Assembly: GCF_000709345.1 (NCBI RefSeq)
Contig: NZ_KL448323.1
Span: forward strand, 2,548,346-2,612,345
Direction: 5' to 3'
From: Polaromonas glacialis
Lineage (GTDB): Bacteria > Pseudomonadota > Gammaproteobacteria > Burkholderiales > Burkholderiaceae_C
DNA: 64,000 bases
How positions within the stretch are numbered: position 1 is the first letter of the stretch; every line of letters begins with the position of its first letter. Positions 9,851 to 18,737 of this stretch are shown here, piece by piece. Below the pieces are notes generated by a model that ran no database searches, had not been told where the DNA came from, and saw only the letters and a program-made list of their open reading frames with translations. Made by a program: the position numbers and the translations under genes.

Positions 9851-11092
9851 TTACAGCCAGCCCTTGCCAGCCATTTCCTTCGCGACATAGACCGCCACCA
9901 GCGAATAGCCGAACGGCGTCAGATGGCCCGAGTTGTCCGCGAACAAATATTTGTCAACGTTGCCGGGCGCCAGATTGGACCGGTTGCAAATGAGCGAGAA
10001 GCCCAGCGGATTTTTCGCCGGGCTCAAATCACAGGCGGGGCTGCTCACGTTGAGCAAGCCATACGACCCCAGGTTGACAATCAGGTCGCGGCTGAACGTG
10101 TACAAATCCAGGTACAGGACGCTGGCGCTGTCACTCACGCCGGATTTCAATTGCGCGTTGAACGCGGTCACCATGCTGGTGATCAAGGCTTGCGTGTCCT
10201 TGCCGGCGGCAACCGCTTCAAGCGACTGGCTGGCATCCGGCAAATTGAGGACCACGACATATTTGGCGCCTTTGCCGGCCACCTGCGACTTCACATAGCC
10301 CGCCAGCTCTGCGCCGGCCACCCCCATGGCTGCAACCACCGCAGGCGTGTTGGCTTGCACATGGGCGCCAGCCGCCGCCGCACCGACGCTTGCCGACAAG
10401 CTGGCGATGGCGGCCGCCTGGCAATTGCTGCCCAGCGCATCGGCCGGCACGCAGGCGCCCGACTGGATGTCGGCGGCAATCTGGCCCGCCACCGCCACCG
10501 TCACGGCAGCGGTTGCCGCCACCGTGGCGCCTGCCGTCAAGCCAGCCAGCTGCATCGTCAGGTCGTTGCCGCCTGTCGCCACAAAAACGACTTCATCGCC
10601 CTTGAAGCTGCCGCCAACCGCTGCCAGGTGGTTTTGAATCTGCTGCACGACGGGCACCGTCAATTGACCCAATTCCCCGCCCCCGGCGGCCCCCAGCAAC
10701 TTGTTGCGCGGCCCGACCGGATCGGTGACCCGCGCGCCGCCCTGCGCGTACGAGGTGCAACCGGGATGATTGACCACCGGCACGCTGAATCCCAGCGCGG
10801 CCGAGCCGTCCAGGCCGGTTTGCGCGGCACAGGGGGCGGGCAATCCGAATTTCTCCGCCATCAGCTCGGTCCAGTTCTTCGCCGCATTCCTGCCGTCCGC
10901 ACCGACATCGTTGATGGTGTATTTCCCGCCCTTGAGCGCGGCAACCTGGCCCACCGCATAGCTGCCTACATCGCTCAAGCTGTCGCCGAACGACACCTGC
11001 GAGCTGAACTTGATTTTGGTGGTGTTGTCACTGCCGCCGCAACCGGCGAGCGTCGCGGCAAGCACCAAGGCCGCCAGTTTGAATGAATGCAT
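9851..11092 (-). CDS. GDSL/SGNH esterase, lipoprotein
   Basis: A 413-residue secreted hydrolase. The N-terminus is a lipoprotein signal with lipobox LAGC (Cys18). Block I of SGNH hydrolases is SFGDSLSDVGSY with nucleophile Ser38. A GGND motif (VATGGNDLT) provides the oxyanion Gly/Asn. The C-terminal DNSGHLTPFGY holds the catalytic His. It probably cleaves esters or phospholipids at the cell surface. The middle is very rich in Ala and Gly. It is monocistronic; the next gene upstream in the same direction is about 200 bases away. Confidence 0.85.
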   Translation of the reverse strand: MHSFKLAALVLAATLAGCGGSDNTTKIKFSSQVSFGDSLSDVGSYAVGQVAALKGGKYTINDVGADGRNAAKNWTELMAEKFGLPAPCAAQTGLDGSAALGFSVPVVNHPGCTSYAQGGARVTDPVGPRNKLLGAAGGGELGQLTVPVVQQIQNHLAAVGGSFKGDEVVFVATGGNDLTMQLAGLTAGATVAATAAVTVAVAGQIAADIQSGACVPADALGSNCQAAAIASLSASVGAAAAGAHVQANTPAVVAAMGVAGAELAGYVKSQVAGKGAKYVVVLNLPDASQSLEAVAAGKDTQALITSMVTAFNAQLKSGVSDSASVLYLDLYTFSRDLIVNLGSYGLLNVSSPACDLSPAKNPLGFSLICNRSNLAPGNVDKYLFADNSGHLTPFGYSLVAVYVAKEMAGKGWL

Positions 11093-11300
11093 GCACGTCC
11101 CCTTCAGGCAGCTTCTTTGTAGGGGTTCTTCGTGGATTCCATGTCATTTTTTGTTAACTGTCGCAGAACCTGGTGATTCTTACGCTTTTGCAACATCGTC
11201 ACGGACAGGGCTGGCCTCGCCTGTGGGGTCAGCGAACAGATGCACCCTCGAACCCGGCGGCCTGCGCATGGGCGGCCGGGCCATGGCGACACACAAAGCG

Positions 11301-11924
11301 CTACCAGCCCAATTTGTTCATCAGCTGGCCCGGCAGCTGCTGCGGCGCTTCGCAGTGGATCGTCTGCCATCCCAGCGCATCGGCCGCCTGCACATTGGTC
11401 AGGCTGTCATCAATGAACAGGGTGTCAGCGCCCGCCAGCCGGTAGCGCGACGCCAGCAGCCTGAAAATCGCCGGGTCCGGCTTGCCCAGCTTCACATCGC
11501 TTGAAAAAATACCGCCGTCGAACCACTGCAGAAAAGCGTGGCGCCGTTCCAGCGCGCGGGCAAAGGGCTCGGGCATATTGGACAGAAAATAAAGCCGGAT
11601 GCCGCCCCGGCTGCCCTGGCGCTCGCGCAAGCCGGCCAGCAGTTCGATGTTGCAGGCAATCGGCGCCAGCCGCTCGCCAATCGGCGCCAGGGCGTCATGC
11701 AGCCTGTCTTCGGACAATTCCAGCCGCAAGGCAGTGCGGGAAACCACTTGGTCCAGCGTCACCGTGCCGTGGTCAAAACCGCGCCAGTCGGCATGGTCGA
11801 ACAGGGAATGGGCCAGTTTTCGTGCCTGCCCGGGTGTGGCGCCCCGCTCGGGAAAATGCTGCGCCACCAGCTGCGCCGGCTGCCAGTCGAACAGCACCGC
11901 GCCAAAATCAAACACGATGTTCAT
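11301..11924 (-). CDS. HAD-family hydrolase (YihX-like)
   Basis: A 207-residue HAD phosphatase. The nucleophile motif is FDFGAVLFDWQP with Asp6, a second motif FLSNMPE lies near residue 115, and the acidic motif LFIDDSLTNVQAA near 170. This matches subfamily IA, close to the sugar-phosphate phosphatase YihX. The start codon at 11922-11924 overlaps the pgi stop (ATGA), so it is coupled to pgi. A sugar phosphate is a likely substrate, judged from the context only. Confidence 0.85.
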   Translation of the reverse strand: MNIVFDFGAVLFDWQPAQLVAQHFPERGATPGQARKLAHSLFDHADWRGFDHGTVTLDQVVSRTALRLELSEDRLHDALAPIGERLAPIACNIELLAGLRERQGSRGGIRLYFLSNMPEPFARALERRHAFLQWFDGGIFSSDVKLGKPDPAIFRLLASRYRLAGADTLFIDDSLTNVQAADALGWQTIHCEAPQQLPGQLMNKLGW

Positions 11925-13591
11925 GCGGGGCCGGACCCCAGCTTGCGCAGCAGGCCGGCGGTCGAGCCATCGAGTCCGGAAACATCGCCACTGAGCAGGC
12001 GCGGCTCGATGTCCCTGGCCAATACCTTGCCCAGCTCGACGCCCCACTGGTCAAAACTGTTGATGCCCCAGATCGCTCCGCTGACAAACACGCGGTGCTC
12101 CTGCAGCGCAATCAGCGCGCCCAGGCTGGCGGGCGTGAGCCGCTCCAGCAGCAAGAAGGTGCTGGGCCGGTTGCCGGGAAAATCGCGGTGGCCGCCGGAA
12201 AACATGCTGCCCCCGCGCTCGCCCACTGCGTGTGGCTCGCTGCCCCCCGAGGGGGCTGCGTTGCCTTGGGGCGGCCCGGCGGCGTCGCGCTTGCCGTGCA
12301 TCAGCGCCTGCGCCTGCGCCAGCACGTTGGCCAGCAGCTTGCCGTGGTGGCCGGGCAGGTCATCCGGCGCATGCGCGGCTTGTTTGACCGCGACAAATTC
12401 AACCGGCACGACCGTCGTTCCCTGGTGCAGCATTTGAAAATAGGCATGCTGCCCGTTGGTGCCGGGCTCGCCCCACAGCACCGGCGAGGTGTCAAACGGC
12501 AAAGGCTGGCCGTCCTGGTCCACGCGCTTGCCGTTGCTTTCCATTTCCAGTTGCTGCAGATACGCCGGCCAGCGGCGCAGCGCGCTGCTGTAGGGCGCAA
12601 TGCTGCGACTGGAAAAGCCGTGGAAGTTGCGGTACCAGACATCGAGCAGGCCCAGCCGCACCGGCAGATTGCCTTCCAGCGCAGCCGTGCGAAAGTGCTC
12701 GTCCATGGCGTGCGCGCCCGCCAGAAACTGCCTGAAACCAGCCGCGCCAATCGCAATGGCAATTGGCAGCCCGATGGCCGACCACAGCGAATAGCGCCCG
12801 CCCACCCAGTCCCAGAAACCGAAGGTGGTGGTGATGCCGAAGTCGTTCGCCGCCGCCACGTTGGTCGTCAGCGCGGCGAAATGCCTGGCGATGTCCTGCC
12901 CGCCCTGCGCCTCGAACCAGTCCTTGGCCGAATGCGCATTGGTCATGGTTTCGGTGGTGGTGAAGGTCTTGGACGCCACCAGGAACAGCGTGCCGGCGGG
13001 TTTGAGCTGCTTCAGCACACTGGCCAGCTCGTTGCCGTCGATGTTCGAGACAAAGTGAATCCGCTTGCCGGACGTGGCGAATTCAGCGAGCGCCAGCACC
13101 GCCATCTGCGGTCCCAGGTCCGAGCCGCCAATGCCGATGTTGACGATGTCGGTGATCGCCTCGTCGGCGCGCACCTGCTCCGCGTAGGCCAGCATGGCGT
13201 CCAGCGTCACTTCGACCTCGGCCTGCGCATCCGCTATTTTATTAATAGCAGCTTGCGCAGGCAGATACTGCGCAGAAGGCGGATTTCGCAATAAAAAGTG
13301 CATCACGGCACGGTTTTCGGTGCGGTTGATGCGTTCCCCGGCGAACATTGCGTCCCGCTGCTGCTCCAGTCCGCACTGCCGCGCCAGCGCCAGCAGCAGT
13401 GCCTGGCTGCCGGCATCGATCAGGTTTTTGGACAGGTCGGCAAACACATGCGGCGCGTCCTGGCTGAAGGCCTCGAAGCGGCCGGGGTCGCGCGCGAACG
13501 CGTCGCGCAGGTCAAAATTCCGGCCGCCGGCCTCAAGGCAGGCCGTGAGTTCACCCCAGGCCGGGGTCCGGTCGCAACGCACTGGTTTCAT
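11921..13591 (-). CDS. pgi: Glucose-6-phosphate isomerase carrying two repeat-derived insertions
   Basis: A 556-residue protein that interconverts glucose 6-phosphate and fructose 6-phosphate. GIGGSDLGPQMAVLAL and VASKTFTTTETMTNA are the phosphate-binding and signature segments, and WDQWGVELGK-like DQWGVELGKVLA lies near the C-terminus. Two stretches do not look like the family. Residues encoded by 13233-13290 (PSAQYLPAQAAINKIADAQ) come from a family B repeat. Residues encoded by 12221-12290 (about 23 aa rich in Gly, Pro and Ser between LMHGK and HRDFPGNRPS) come from a family A repeat. Both keep the frame. It is in the middle of tal-pgi-HAD. Confidence 0.95.
   Translation of the reverse strand: MKPVRCDRTPAWGELTACLEAGGRNFDLRDAFARDPGRFEAFSQDAPHVFADLSKNLIDAGSQALLLALARQCGLEQQRDAMFAGERINRTENRAVMHFLLRNPPSAQYLPAQAAINKIADAQAEVEVTLDAMLAYAEQVRADEAITDIVNIGIGGSDLGPQMAVLALAEFATSGKRIHFVSNIDGNELASVLKQLKPAGTLFLVASKTFTTTETMTNAHSAKDWFEAQGGQDIARHFAALTTNVAAANDFGITTTFGFWDWVGGRYSLWSAIGLPIAIAIGAAGFRQFLAGAHAMDEHFRTAALEGNLPVRLGLLDVWYRNFHGFSSRSIAPYSSALRRWPAYLQQLEMESNGKRVDQDGQPLPFDTSPVLWGEPGTNGQHAYFQMLHQGTTVVPVEFVAVKQAAHAPDDLPGHHGKLLANVLAQAQALMHGKRDAAGPPQGNAAPSGGSEPHAVGERGGSMFSGGHRDFPGNRPSTFLLLERLTPASLGALIALQEHRVFVSGAIWGINSFDQWGVELGKVLARDIEPRLLSGDVSGLDGSTAGLLRKLGSGPA
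12221..12290 (+). repeat. Dispersed GC-rich repeat, family A, inside pgi
   Basis: Contains GCCCACTGCGTGTGG, then CGCTGCCCCCCGAGGGGGC and GGGGCGGCCCGGCGG. The same order occurs at 33839-33930, 63557-63638 and, inverted, 63786-63870. Here the repeat is translated as part of Pgi on the opposite strand. Confidence 0.75.
13233..13290 (+). repeat. Dispersed repeat, family B, inside pgi
   Basis: GCTAT, seven bases, ATAGC, then GCTTGCGCAGG, TGCGCAGAAGGCGGATTT. It follows the head-core-tail plan of the intergenic copies and is read in frame by pgi on the minus strand. Confidence 0.75.
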
Positions 13592-13607
13592 GTCAGCTTC
13601 CTTGGGT

Positions 13608-14555
13608 TCAGACAGCCTGCATCAGCTGCTCAAGCTTGATCGCATCAACGGCAAAGGCGCGGATGCCTTCGGCCAGCTTTTCCGTCGCCATGGCGTCTTC
13701 ATTGAGCGCGTAGCGGAAGCGCGCTTCGTCAAAGTCCACCACCTCCAGGTCCAACGCATCGGCGGCGCCGGCATCCAGCGCGCGCGCCAGGGGCGCGTCG
13801 CTGGCGGCCAGCTGGGCGAGCAGTTCGGGGCTGATGGTCAGCAGGTCGCAACCGGCCAGCGCCGTGATCTGGCCGACGTTGCGAAAACTCGCGCCCATGA
13901 CCTCGGTGGCAATGCCGAAATGCTTGTAGTAGTTGTAGATCTCGCGCACCGACTTCACGCCGGGGTCGTTGGCGCCGGCATTCGCGGCTTCAATCCAGCT
14001 GCTGCCGGCCGACTTCTTGTACCAGTCGTAGATCCGGCCGACGAAGGGGGAAATCAGCTGCACCCGGGCCTGGCCGCAGGCCACCGCCTGGCAGAAGGAA
14101 AACAGCAGCGTCAGGTTGGTATGGATGCCGCGCTGCTCCAGCAGCCGCGCCGCCTGAATGCCTTCCCAGGTGGCGGCGACCTTGATCAGCACCCGGTCGA
14201 TGTGGATGCCCTCGGCCTGGTACAGCCCGATCAGGCGCTCGCCCCGCGCGACCGTGGCATAGGTGTCAAAGCTCAGGCGGGCATCGACTTCGGTCGAGAC
14301 GCGGCCCGGGATGATGGACAAGATTTCGCAGCCAAAGCGCACCAAGAGCCGGTCCATGGTTTCGTCCAGCGCCCGGTCCTTGAAACGCGCCACCGTGCCG
14401 TGCATCAGCGGCGCGTAATCGGCTTTTTGCACCGCCTTGAGGATCAGCGATGGGTTGGTGGTGGCGTCCTGCGGCTTGAACCGGGCCAGCTGGTTGAAGT
14501 CGCCGGTATCGGCCACCACGGTCGTGAATTGTTTCAGTGCGTCGAGTTGGTTCAT
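13608..14555 (-). CDS. tal: Transaldolase
   Basis: A 315-residue enzyme of the pentose phosphate pathway that moves a dihydroxyacetone unit between sugar phosphates. [14 protein letters not shown] near residue 30 and the Schiff-base Lys in [11 protein letters not shown] near 131 are clear; the phosphate-binding MGASFRN is near 225. The start at 14555 (MNQLDALKQ) fits family length; an earlier in-frame ATG is ignored. It is first in tal-pgi-HAD and divergent from zwf. Confidence 0.96.
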   Translation of the reverse strand: MNQLDALKQFTTVVADTGDFNQLARFKPQDATTNPSLILKAVQKADYAPLMHGTVARFKDRALDETMDRLLVRFGCEILSIIPGRVSTEVDARLSFDTYATVARGERLIGLYQAEGIHIDRVLIKVAATWEGIQAARLLEQRGIHTNLTLLFSFCQAVACGQARVQLISPFVGRIYDWYKKSAGSSWIEAANAGANDPGVKSVREIYNYYKHFGIATEVMGASFRNVGQITALAGCDLLTISPELLAQLAASDAPLARALDAGAADALDLEVVDFDEARFRYALNEDAMATEKLAEGIRAFAVDAIKLEQLMQAV

Positions 14556-14673
14556 GGGCTTGGGGAGCGCCGGGCAAGGGCGCAAAGTGGATCAGGAAGC
14601 CCGGAAAACCCACCGTGCCAACACAGGGGTCGCAGCAGGTCACCGGGTGTAGTTACCATTATGCCCATAGAAT

Positions 14674-14688
14674 GTGAAACTTTATTAC
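14674..14688 (+). promoter_or_regulatory. Candidate HexR operator upstream of zwf
   Basis: TGAAACTTTATTACC lies 18 bases before the zwf start and resembles the TGTAAT-TAA-ATTACA type palindrome known for HexR in gammaproteobacteria (10 of 15 positions). A second imperfect palindrome, TGTAGT-N4-ATTATG, is at 14649-14664. Both sit in the shared zwf/tal control region. The assignment is tentative. Confidence 0.2.
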
Positions 14689-14705
14689 CAGAACAAGTCC
14701 TTACC

Positions 14706-16172
14706 ATGAGTTTTGACCTCATCCTGTTTGGCGGAACCGGCGACCTGGCGTGGCGCAAGATCATGCCCGCCCTGTTCCAGGCGTTTCGCCACGGCTCGCT
14801 GCCGGCCGACGGCCGCATCATTGGCGTGGCCCGCGACGACCTGTCGGACGACCAGTACCGCGCGCTCATCAAGTCACGCTTTGACCATGTCGAATTGTCC
14901 AAGCGGCCGAACGAAGAAGAATTCACGCGTTTTGCCCAGATGCTCGACTACCTGCGCATGGACCTGTCGAAACCGGACGACTATGCGCGCCTGGCGGACC
15001 GGCTCCAGCAGCGCCCAGCTGATGTGGTGGTGATGTACCTGGCGACCGCGCCCGGCCTGTTCACCACGGTCTGCGAACAGATCGCCGCTGCCGGCCTGAA
15101 TGGCACGCAAACCCGCGTGGTGCTTGAAAAGCCGCTCGGCCATGACCTGGCGTCGAACCGCACCATCAACAGCACCGTTCGCAGCGTGCTGACCGAGCAG
15201 CAGATCTTCCGCATCGACCATTACCTGGGCAAGCCTTCGGTGCAGAACCTGTTTGCGCTGCGCTTTGGCAATTCGCTGTTCGAGCCGCTCTGGCGGCGCG
15301 AGTACATCGCCAACATCCAGATCACGATTGCCGAAGAACTCGGCGTGGAAAAACGCGGCGCTTTTTATGACAGCACCGGCGCGCTGCGCGACATGGTGCA
15401 AAACCATGCCCTGCAGCTGCTCTGCGCCGTGGGCATGGAGCCGCCCATCAATTCGCATGCCGACGCGATTCGCGACGAAAAACTCAAGGTGCTGCGCTCG
15501 CTCAAGCCCTGGACGCCCGAGACCCTGAGCCAGCATGCCATTCGCGGCCAATATGCCGCCGGAACCATCGACGGCGAGGCGGTTGAGGCTTATCGCAGCG
15601 CGCCGGGCGTGAACCCGGAAAGCCGCACCGAAACCTTTGTTGCCCTGCGCACCGAGATCGAAAACTGGCGCTGGGCCGGCGTACCGTTCTACATCCGCAC
15701 CGGCAAGCGGCTGGCCGGCCGCGACGCGCACATCGAGGTCAACTTTCGACACACACCGCACGCGATTTTCAAATCGCGGCAGGACTGCAACACCGGCAAC
15801 CGGCTGGTCATCGACCTGCAGCCCCGGGACGGCCTGGAGTTGCACCTGCTGGCGCAGGGCGCCGACCAGCGCCATCGCCGTGGCACCCCGACGCTGGAGC
15901 CGGTGCAACTCGACCTGGACTTCGACAAGCGTTTCGGCGCCGAGCGCGTCGGCGCCTACGAGCGCCTGCTGCTCGATGTGATTGACGGCCGGCTGAACCT
16001 GTTCGTGCGCAGCGACGAGCAGGAGGAAGCGTGGCGCTGGGTCGAGCCGATCCTGGACCGCTGGAGCCACGACCCGACCGGGCCGCGCCCCTATGCGGCA
16101 GGCACCTGGGGGCCAAGCGCAACGAGCGCGATGATCGCCAGGGATGGCTACTGCTGGAGCGAGGAACGCTAG
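14706..16172 (+). CDS. zwf: Glucose-6-phosphate 1-dehydrogenase
   Basis: A 488-residue enzyme that oxidises glucose 6-phosphate with NAD(P), feeding the pentose phosphate and Entner-Doudoroff routes. The coenzyme loop is LFGGTGDLAWRK at residues 7-18, and the substrate and catalytic motif is RIDHYLGKPSVQNL near 174. The start at 14706 gives the normal N-terminus; in-frame codons further upstream would add unrelated residues. It is one base from the regulator gene downstream, so the two are co-transcribed. Confidence 0.97.
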   Translation: MSFDLILFGGTGDLAWRKIMPALFQAFRHGSLPADGRIIGVARDDLSDDQYRALIKSRFDHVELSKRPNEEEFTRFAQMLDYLRMDLSKPDDYARLADRLQQRPADVVVMYLATAPGLFTTVCEQIAAAGLNGTQTRVVLEKPLGHDLASNRTINSTVRSVLTEQQIFRIDHYLGKPSVQNLFALRFGNSLFEPLWRREYIANIQITIAEELGVEKRGAFYDSTGALRDMVQNHALQLLCAVGMEPPINSHADAIRDEKLKVLRSLKPWTPETLSQHAIRGQYAAGTIDGEAVEAYRSAPGVNPESRTETFVALRTEIENWRWAGVPFYIRTGKRLAGRDAHIEVNFRHTPHAIFKSRQDCNTGNRLVIDLQPRDGLELHLLAQGADQRHRRGTPTLEPVQLDLDFDKRFGAERVGAYERLLLDVIDGRLNLFVRSDEQEEAWRWVEPILDRWSHDPTGPRPYAAGTWGPSATSAMIARDGYCWSEER

Positions 16173-16173
16173 C

Positions 16174-17019
16174 ATGCTCGACCGAATCAAGGCCTCCCTG
16201 CCGTCGCTGGCCCCGGCGGAACAACGCGTGGCGCGTCTGGTGCTGGCCGACCCGCGCGCCTTTGCCAGCCTGCCGATCACCGAACTGGCGAGCCGCTCGC
16301 ATGTCAGCAAGCCGACGGTGGTGCGCTTTTGCCGCAGCGTCGGCTACGACGGGCTGCTCGACTTCAAGCTCAAGCTGGCCGGCAGCGTCAGCGAAGGCGT
16401 GCCCTTCATTCACCGCAGCGTCGATGTGGACGACAAGACCGGCGACGTGATGGTCAAGGTGATCGACAACACCGTGGCGGCCTTCCTGAAATACCGCAAT
16501 GACGCCAGCCCGGTGGCGATTGAAAAAGCCACGCTGGCGCTGCTGGCGGCCTACCACACCGGCAAGCGCATTGAATTTTTCGGCGCGGGCAACTCAGGCA
16601 TCGTGGCGCAGGATGCGCAGCACAAGTTCTTCAGACTGGGCATCAACTGCATTGCCTACAGCGACGGCCACATGCAGGTCATGAGCGCGACGCTGCTCGG
16701 ACCGGGCGACTGCGTGGTGGTGATTTCCAATTCGGGCCGCACCCGCGACCTGATGGACGCCTGCGACATCGCGCGCAAGAACGGCGCGACCACCATCGTC
16801 ATCACCGCCACCGCCTCGCCGCTGGCTGCCGCCGGGCATATCCACCTGGCAGCCGACCATCCCGAAGGCTACGACCGCTACAGCCCGATGGTGTCGCGCC
16901 TGCTGCATCTGATGATCATCGACATCCTGGCCACCTGCGTGGCGCTGCGCATCGGCCCCAAGCTGCAGCCGCTGCTCAAGGAGATGAAGAACAATTTGCG
17001 TACCAAGCGCTACGCGTGA
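16174..17019 (+). CDS. hexR: HexR-like transcriptional regulator (RpiR family)
   Basis: A 281-residue protein. An N-terminal RpiR helix-turn-helix domain (about 1-77, ITELASRSHVSKPTVVRFCRSVGYDG) is followed by a SIS sugar-phosphate isomerase domain (about 125-255, GAGNSGIVAQDAQ, ISNSGRTRDLMDA). Regulators of this type sense keto-deoxy-phosphogluconate or related sugar phosphates. The gene sits one base after zwf and faces tal-pgi, the usual HexR context, which makes HexR the best name. Confidence 0.85.
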   Translation: MLDRIKASLPSLAPAEQRVARLVLADPRAFASLPITELASRSHVSKPTVVRFCRSVGYDGLLDFKLKLAGSVSEGVPFIHRSVDVDDKTGDVMVKVIDNTVAAFLKYRNDASPVAIEKATLALLAAYHTGKRIEFFGAGNSGIVAQDAQHKFFRLGINCIAYSDGHMQVMSATLLGPGDCVVVISNSGRTRDLMDACDIARKNGATTIVITATASPLAAAGHIHLAADHPEGYDRYSPMVSRLLHLMIIDILATCVALRIGPKLQPLLKEMKNNLRTKRYA

Positions 17020-17064
17020 GCAGGCCTGTTGTTTAACGGCTCAGCGCATGGCCAGCGACTGTTT

Positions 17065-17124
17065 TAAACAAAAAACACCTTTAGCGCATATCCAGCATGC
17101 GCAAACAGCTATGTTTTCAGTAGC
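17065..17124 (-). repeat. Dispersed repeat, family B
   Basis: On the minus strand GCTAC, seven bases, ATAGC, then TTGCGCATGCTG, TATGCGC and AAAGG with a T run. It lies between the converging hexR-like and M20 genes. The T-rich tail could help termination of hexR. Confidence 0.7.
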
Positions 17125-17132
17125 AAACGCTC

Positions 17133-18464
17133 TCAGCCCAACGGCATCGAACGCTCGACGATGCCGGCAAACAGCGCCGCACCCAGCGGCAGCACGCTGT
17201 CGTTGAAGTCGTAGCAGCTGTTGTGCAGAAAGCGGCTGCCCACGCCGCCCTGCCCGCCGGCAAGCTGCTCGCCCTGGCCCAGCCGCAGGTAGGCGCCGGG
17301 TTTTTCCTTGAGCATGAAGGAAAAATCCTCCGACCCCATGCTGGGCTCCAGGTTGCGCACCACGTTATCAAAGCCCACCAGTTGCTCGGCCACTGAAGTC
17401 GCCAGCTGGTATTCGGCCGGCGAGTTGATCGTGGCTGGATAGATGCGTTCGTAGTTCACCGTGGCCGTGGCGCCAAACCCGTCGGCCACCGCGGCGCAAA
17501 GCTGCTTCAAGCGCTGCTCGACAAAATCCTGCATCTCGGGCTTGAAGGTGCGAACCGTGCCGACCAGCGTGGCATGGCCGGGCACCACGCTCATCGCCGC
17601 CATGTCGCCGGCCTGCATGGCGCACAGGCTGATCACGACGTTGTCCATCGCCTTGACGTTGCGCGACACGATGCTTTGGACGGCAGTGATGATGTGCGCC
17701 GCCACCAGGATCGGATCGACGGTCAGGTAGGCATGGGCGCCATGGCCGCCCTTGCCGGTGATTTCGATGGTGATGCGGTCGGCCGCCGCCATCATCGGCC
17801 CGGAATTGATGCCGATGGTGCCGGGCCGCATGGCCGGCCAGTTGTGCATGGCGTAAATCGCATGGACCGGGAAGCGCTCGAACAATCCATCCTTGATCAT
17901 GGCCTCGGCGCCGCCGCGCCCTTCTTCAGCTGGCTGAAAGACCAGCACGGCATCGCCCGCAAAATTCCGGGTTTCGGCCAGGTAGCGCGCCGCACCGACC
18001 AGCATGGTGGTGTGGCCGTCATGGCCGCAGCCATGCATCAGGCCGGGCTTGGCCGATTTCCAGCCGAATTCGTTGTACTCGGTCATGGGCAGCGCATCCA
18101 TGTCGGCGCGCAAGCCAGTCATCGGCCTGAAATTCGGCTGAGTGGCGCGTGAAGCACGGCCGGACTGGCGGCCCTTGATGATCGCGACCACGCCGGTTTT
18201 TCCGATGCCGGTGTGTATTTCGTCCACCCCGCACAGCTTGAGCGCATGGGTCACGCGGCTGGCGGTGTAAACCTCCTCGAAACCCAGTTCCGGATGCGCA
18301 TGCAGGTCCCGGCGGAAAGCGGTCAGTTCGGGATGGAACTGGGAAATTTGCGCAAAGGCCCGGCCGTTCGCCTGCAACAGGCGTGGCCGCCCCAGGGTTA
18401 CCGAATCGCTCATGTCCGCTGACAGCGGCGACAGGGTTTTTTCAAGAAGAGCCGGGGTGCGCAT
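17133..18464 (-). CDS. M20-family metal amidohydrolase (hippurate hydrolase-like)
   Basis: A 443-residue peptidase M20D-type enzyme. The metal-binding motif MHGCGHDGHTTMLVG lies near residue 155, the general base region EEGRGGAEAMI near 190, and MGSEDFSFML near the C-terminus gives another ligand. Members cleave N-acyl amino acids, hippurate or indole conjugates in the cytoplasm. The residues before HPELTAFRRDLHAHPELGFEE are poorly conserved in such proteins, so the true start could be the ATG at 18413. No substrate can be named from context. Confidence 0.88.
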   Translation of the reverse strand: MRTPALLEKTLSPLSADMSDSVTLGRPRLLQANGRAFAQISQFHPELTAFRRDLHAHPELGFEEVYTASRVTHALKLCGVDEIHTGIGKTGVVAIIKGRQSGRASRATQPNFRPMTGLRADMDALPMTEYNEFGWKSAKPGLMHGCGHDGHTTMLVGAARYLAETRNFAGDAVLVFQPAEEGRGGAEAMIKDGLFERFPVHAIYAMHNWPAMRPGTIGINSGPMMAAADRITIEITGKGGHGAHAYLTVDPILVAAHIITAVQSIVSRNVKAMDNVVISLCAMQAGDMAAMSVVPGHATLVGTVRTFKPEMQDFVEQRLKQLCAAVADGFGATATVNYERIYPATINSPAEYQLATSVAEQLVGFDNVVRNLEPSMGSEDFSFMLKEKPGAYLRLGQGEQLAGGQGGVGSRFLHNSCYDFNDSVLPLGAALFAGIVERSMPLG

Positions 18465-18662
18465 GTCTGTTTGATCCTGATTTCAGCAAGTAGTAAATGC
18501 TATGGCGAAATTTTGGCAGCGTAAATATCAGGGAGTCCGTGCAAGCTGTATTTGCGTAAAAACAACAGTCTGGGTGCAGTAACCGGCAAACAATAGACGG
18601 CCTCAATGCTGACAGCCGTCACGATCTACGGAAAGCTCAGTGGGTTACGGTAAGCCGCCCAT

Positions 18663-18695
18663 AAAAAAAACCCCACCGTGTCGCCACGGCGGGGT
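18663..18695 (-). terminator. Rho-independent terminator of the first porin gene
   Basis: On the minus strand CCCCGCCGTG, a GCGA loop, CACGGTGGGG, then eight T. It lies about 45 bases after the porin stop codon. Confidence 0.92.
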
Positions 18696-18737
18696 CTTGT
18701 TTTCTGCTTTAACCGCTAGCTTACGCTAGCTGAAAAA

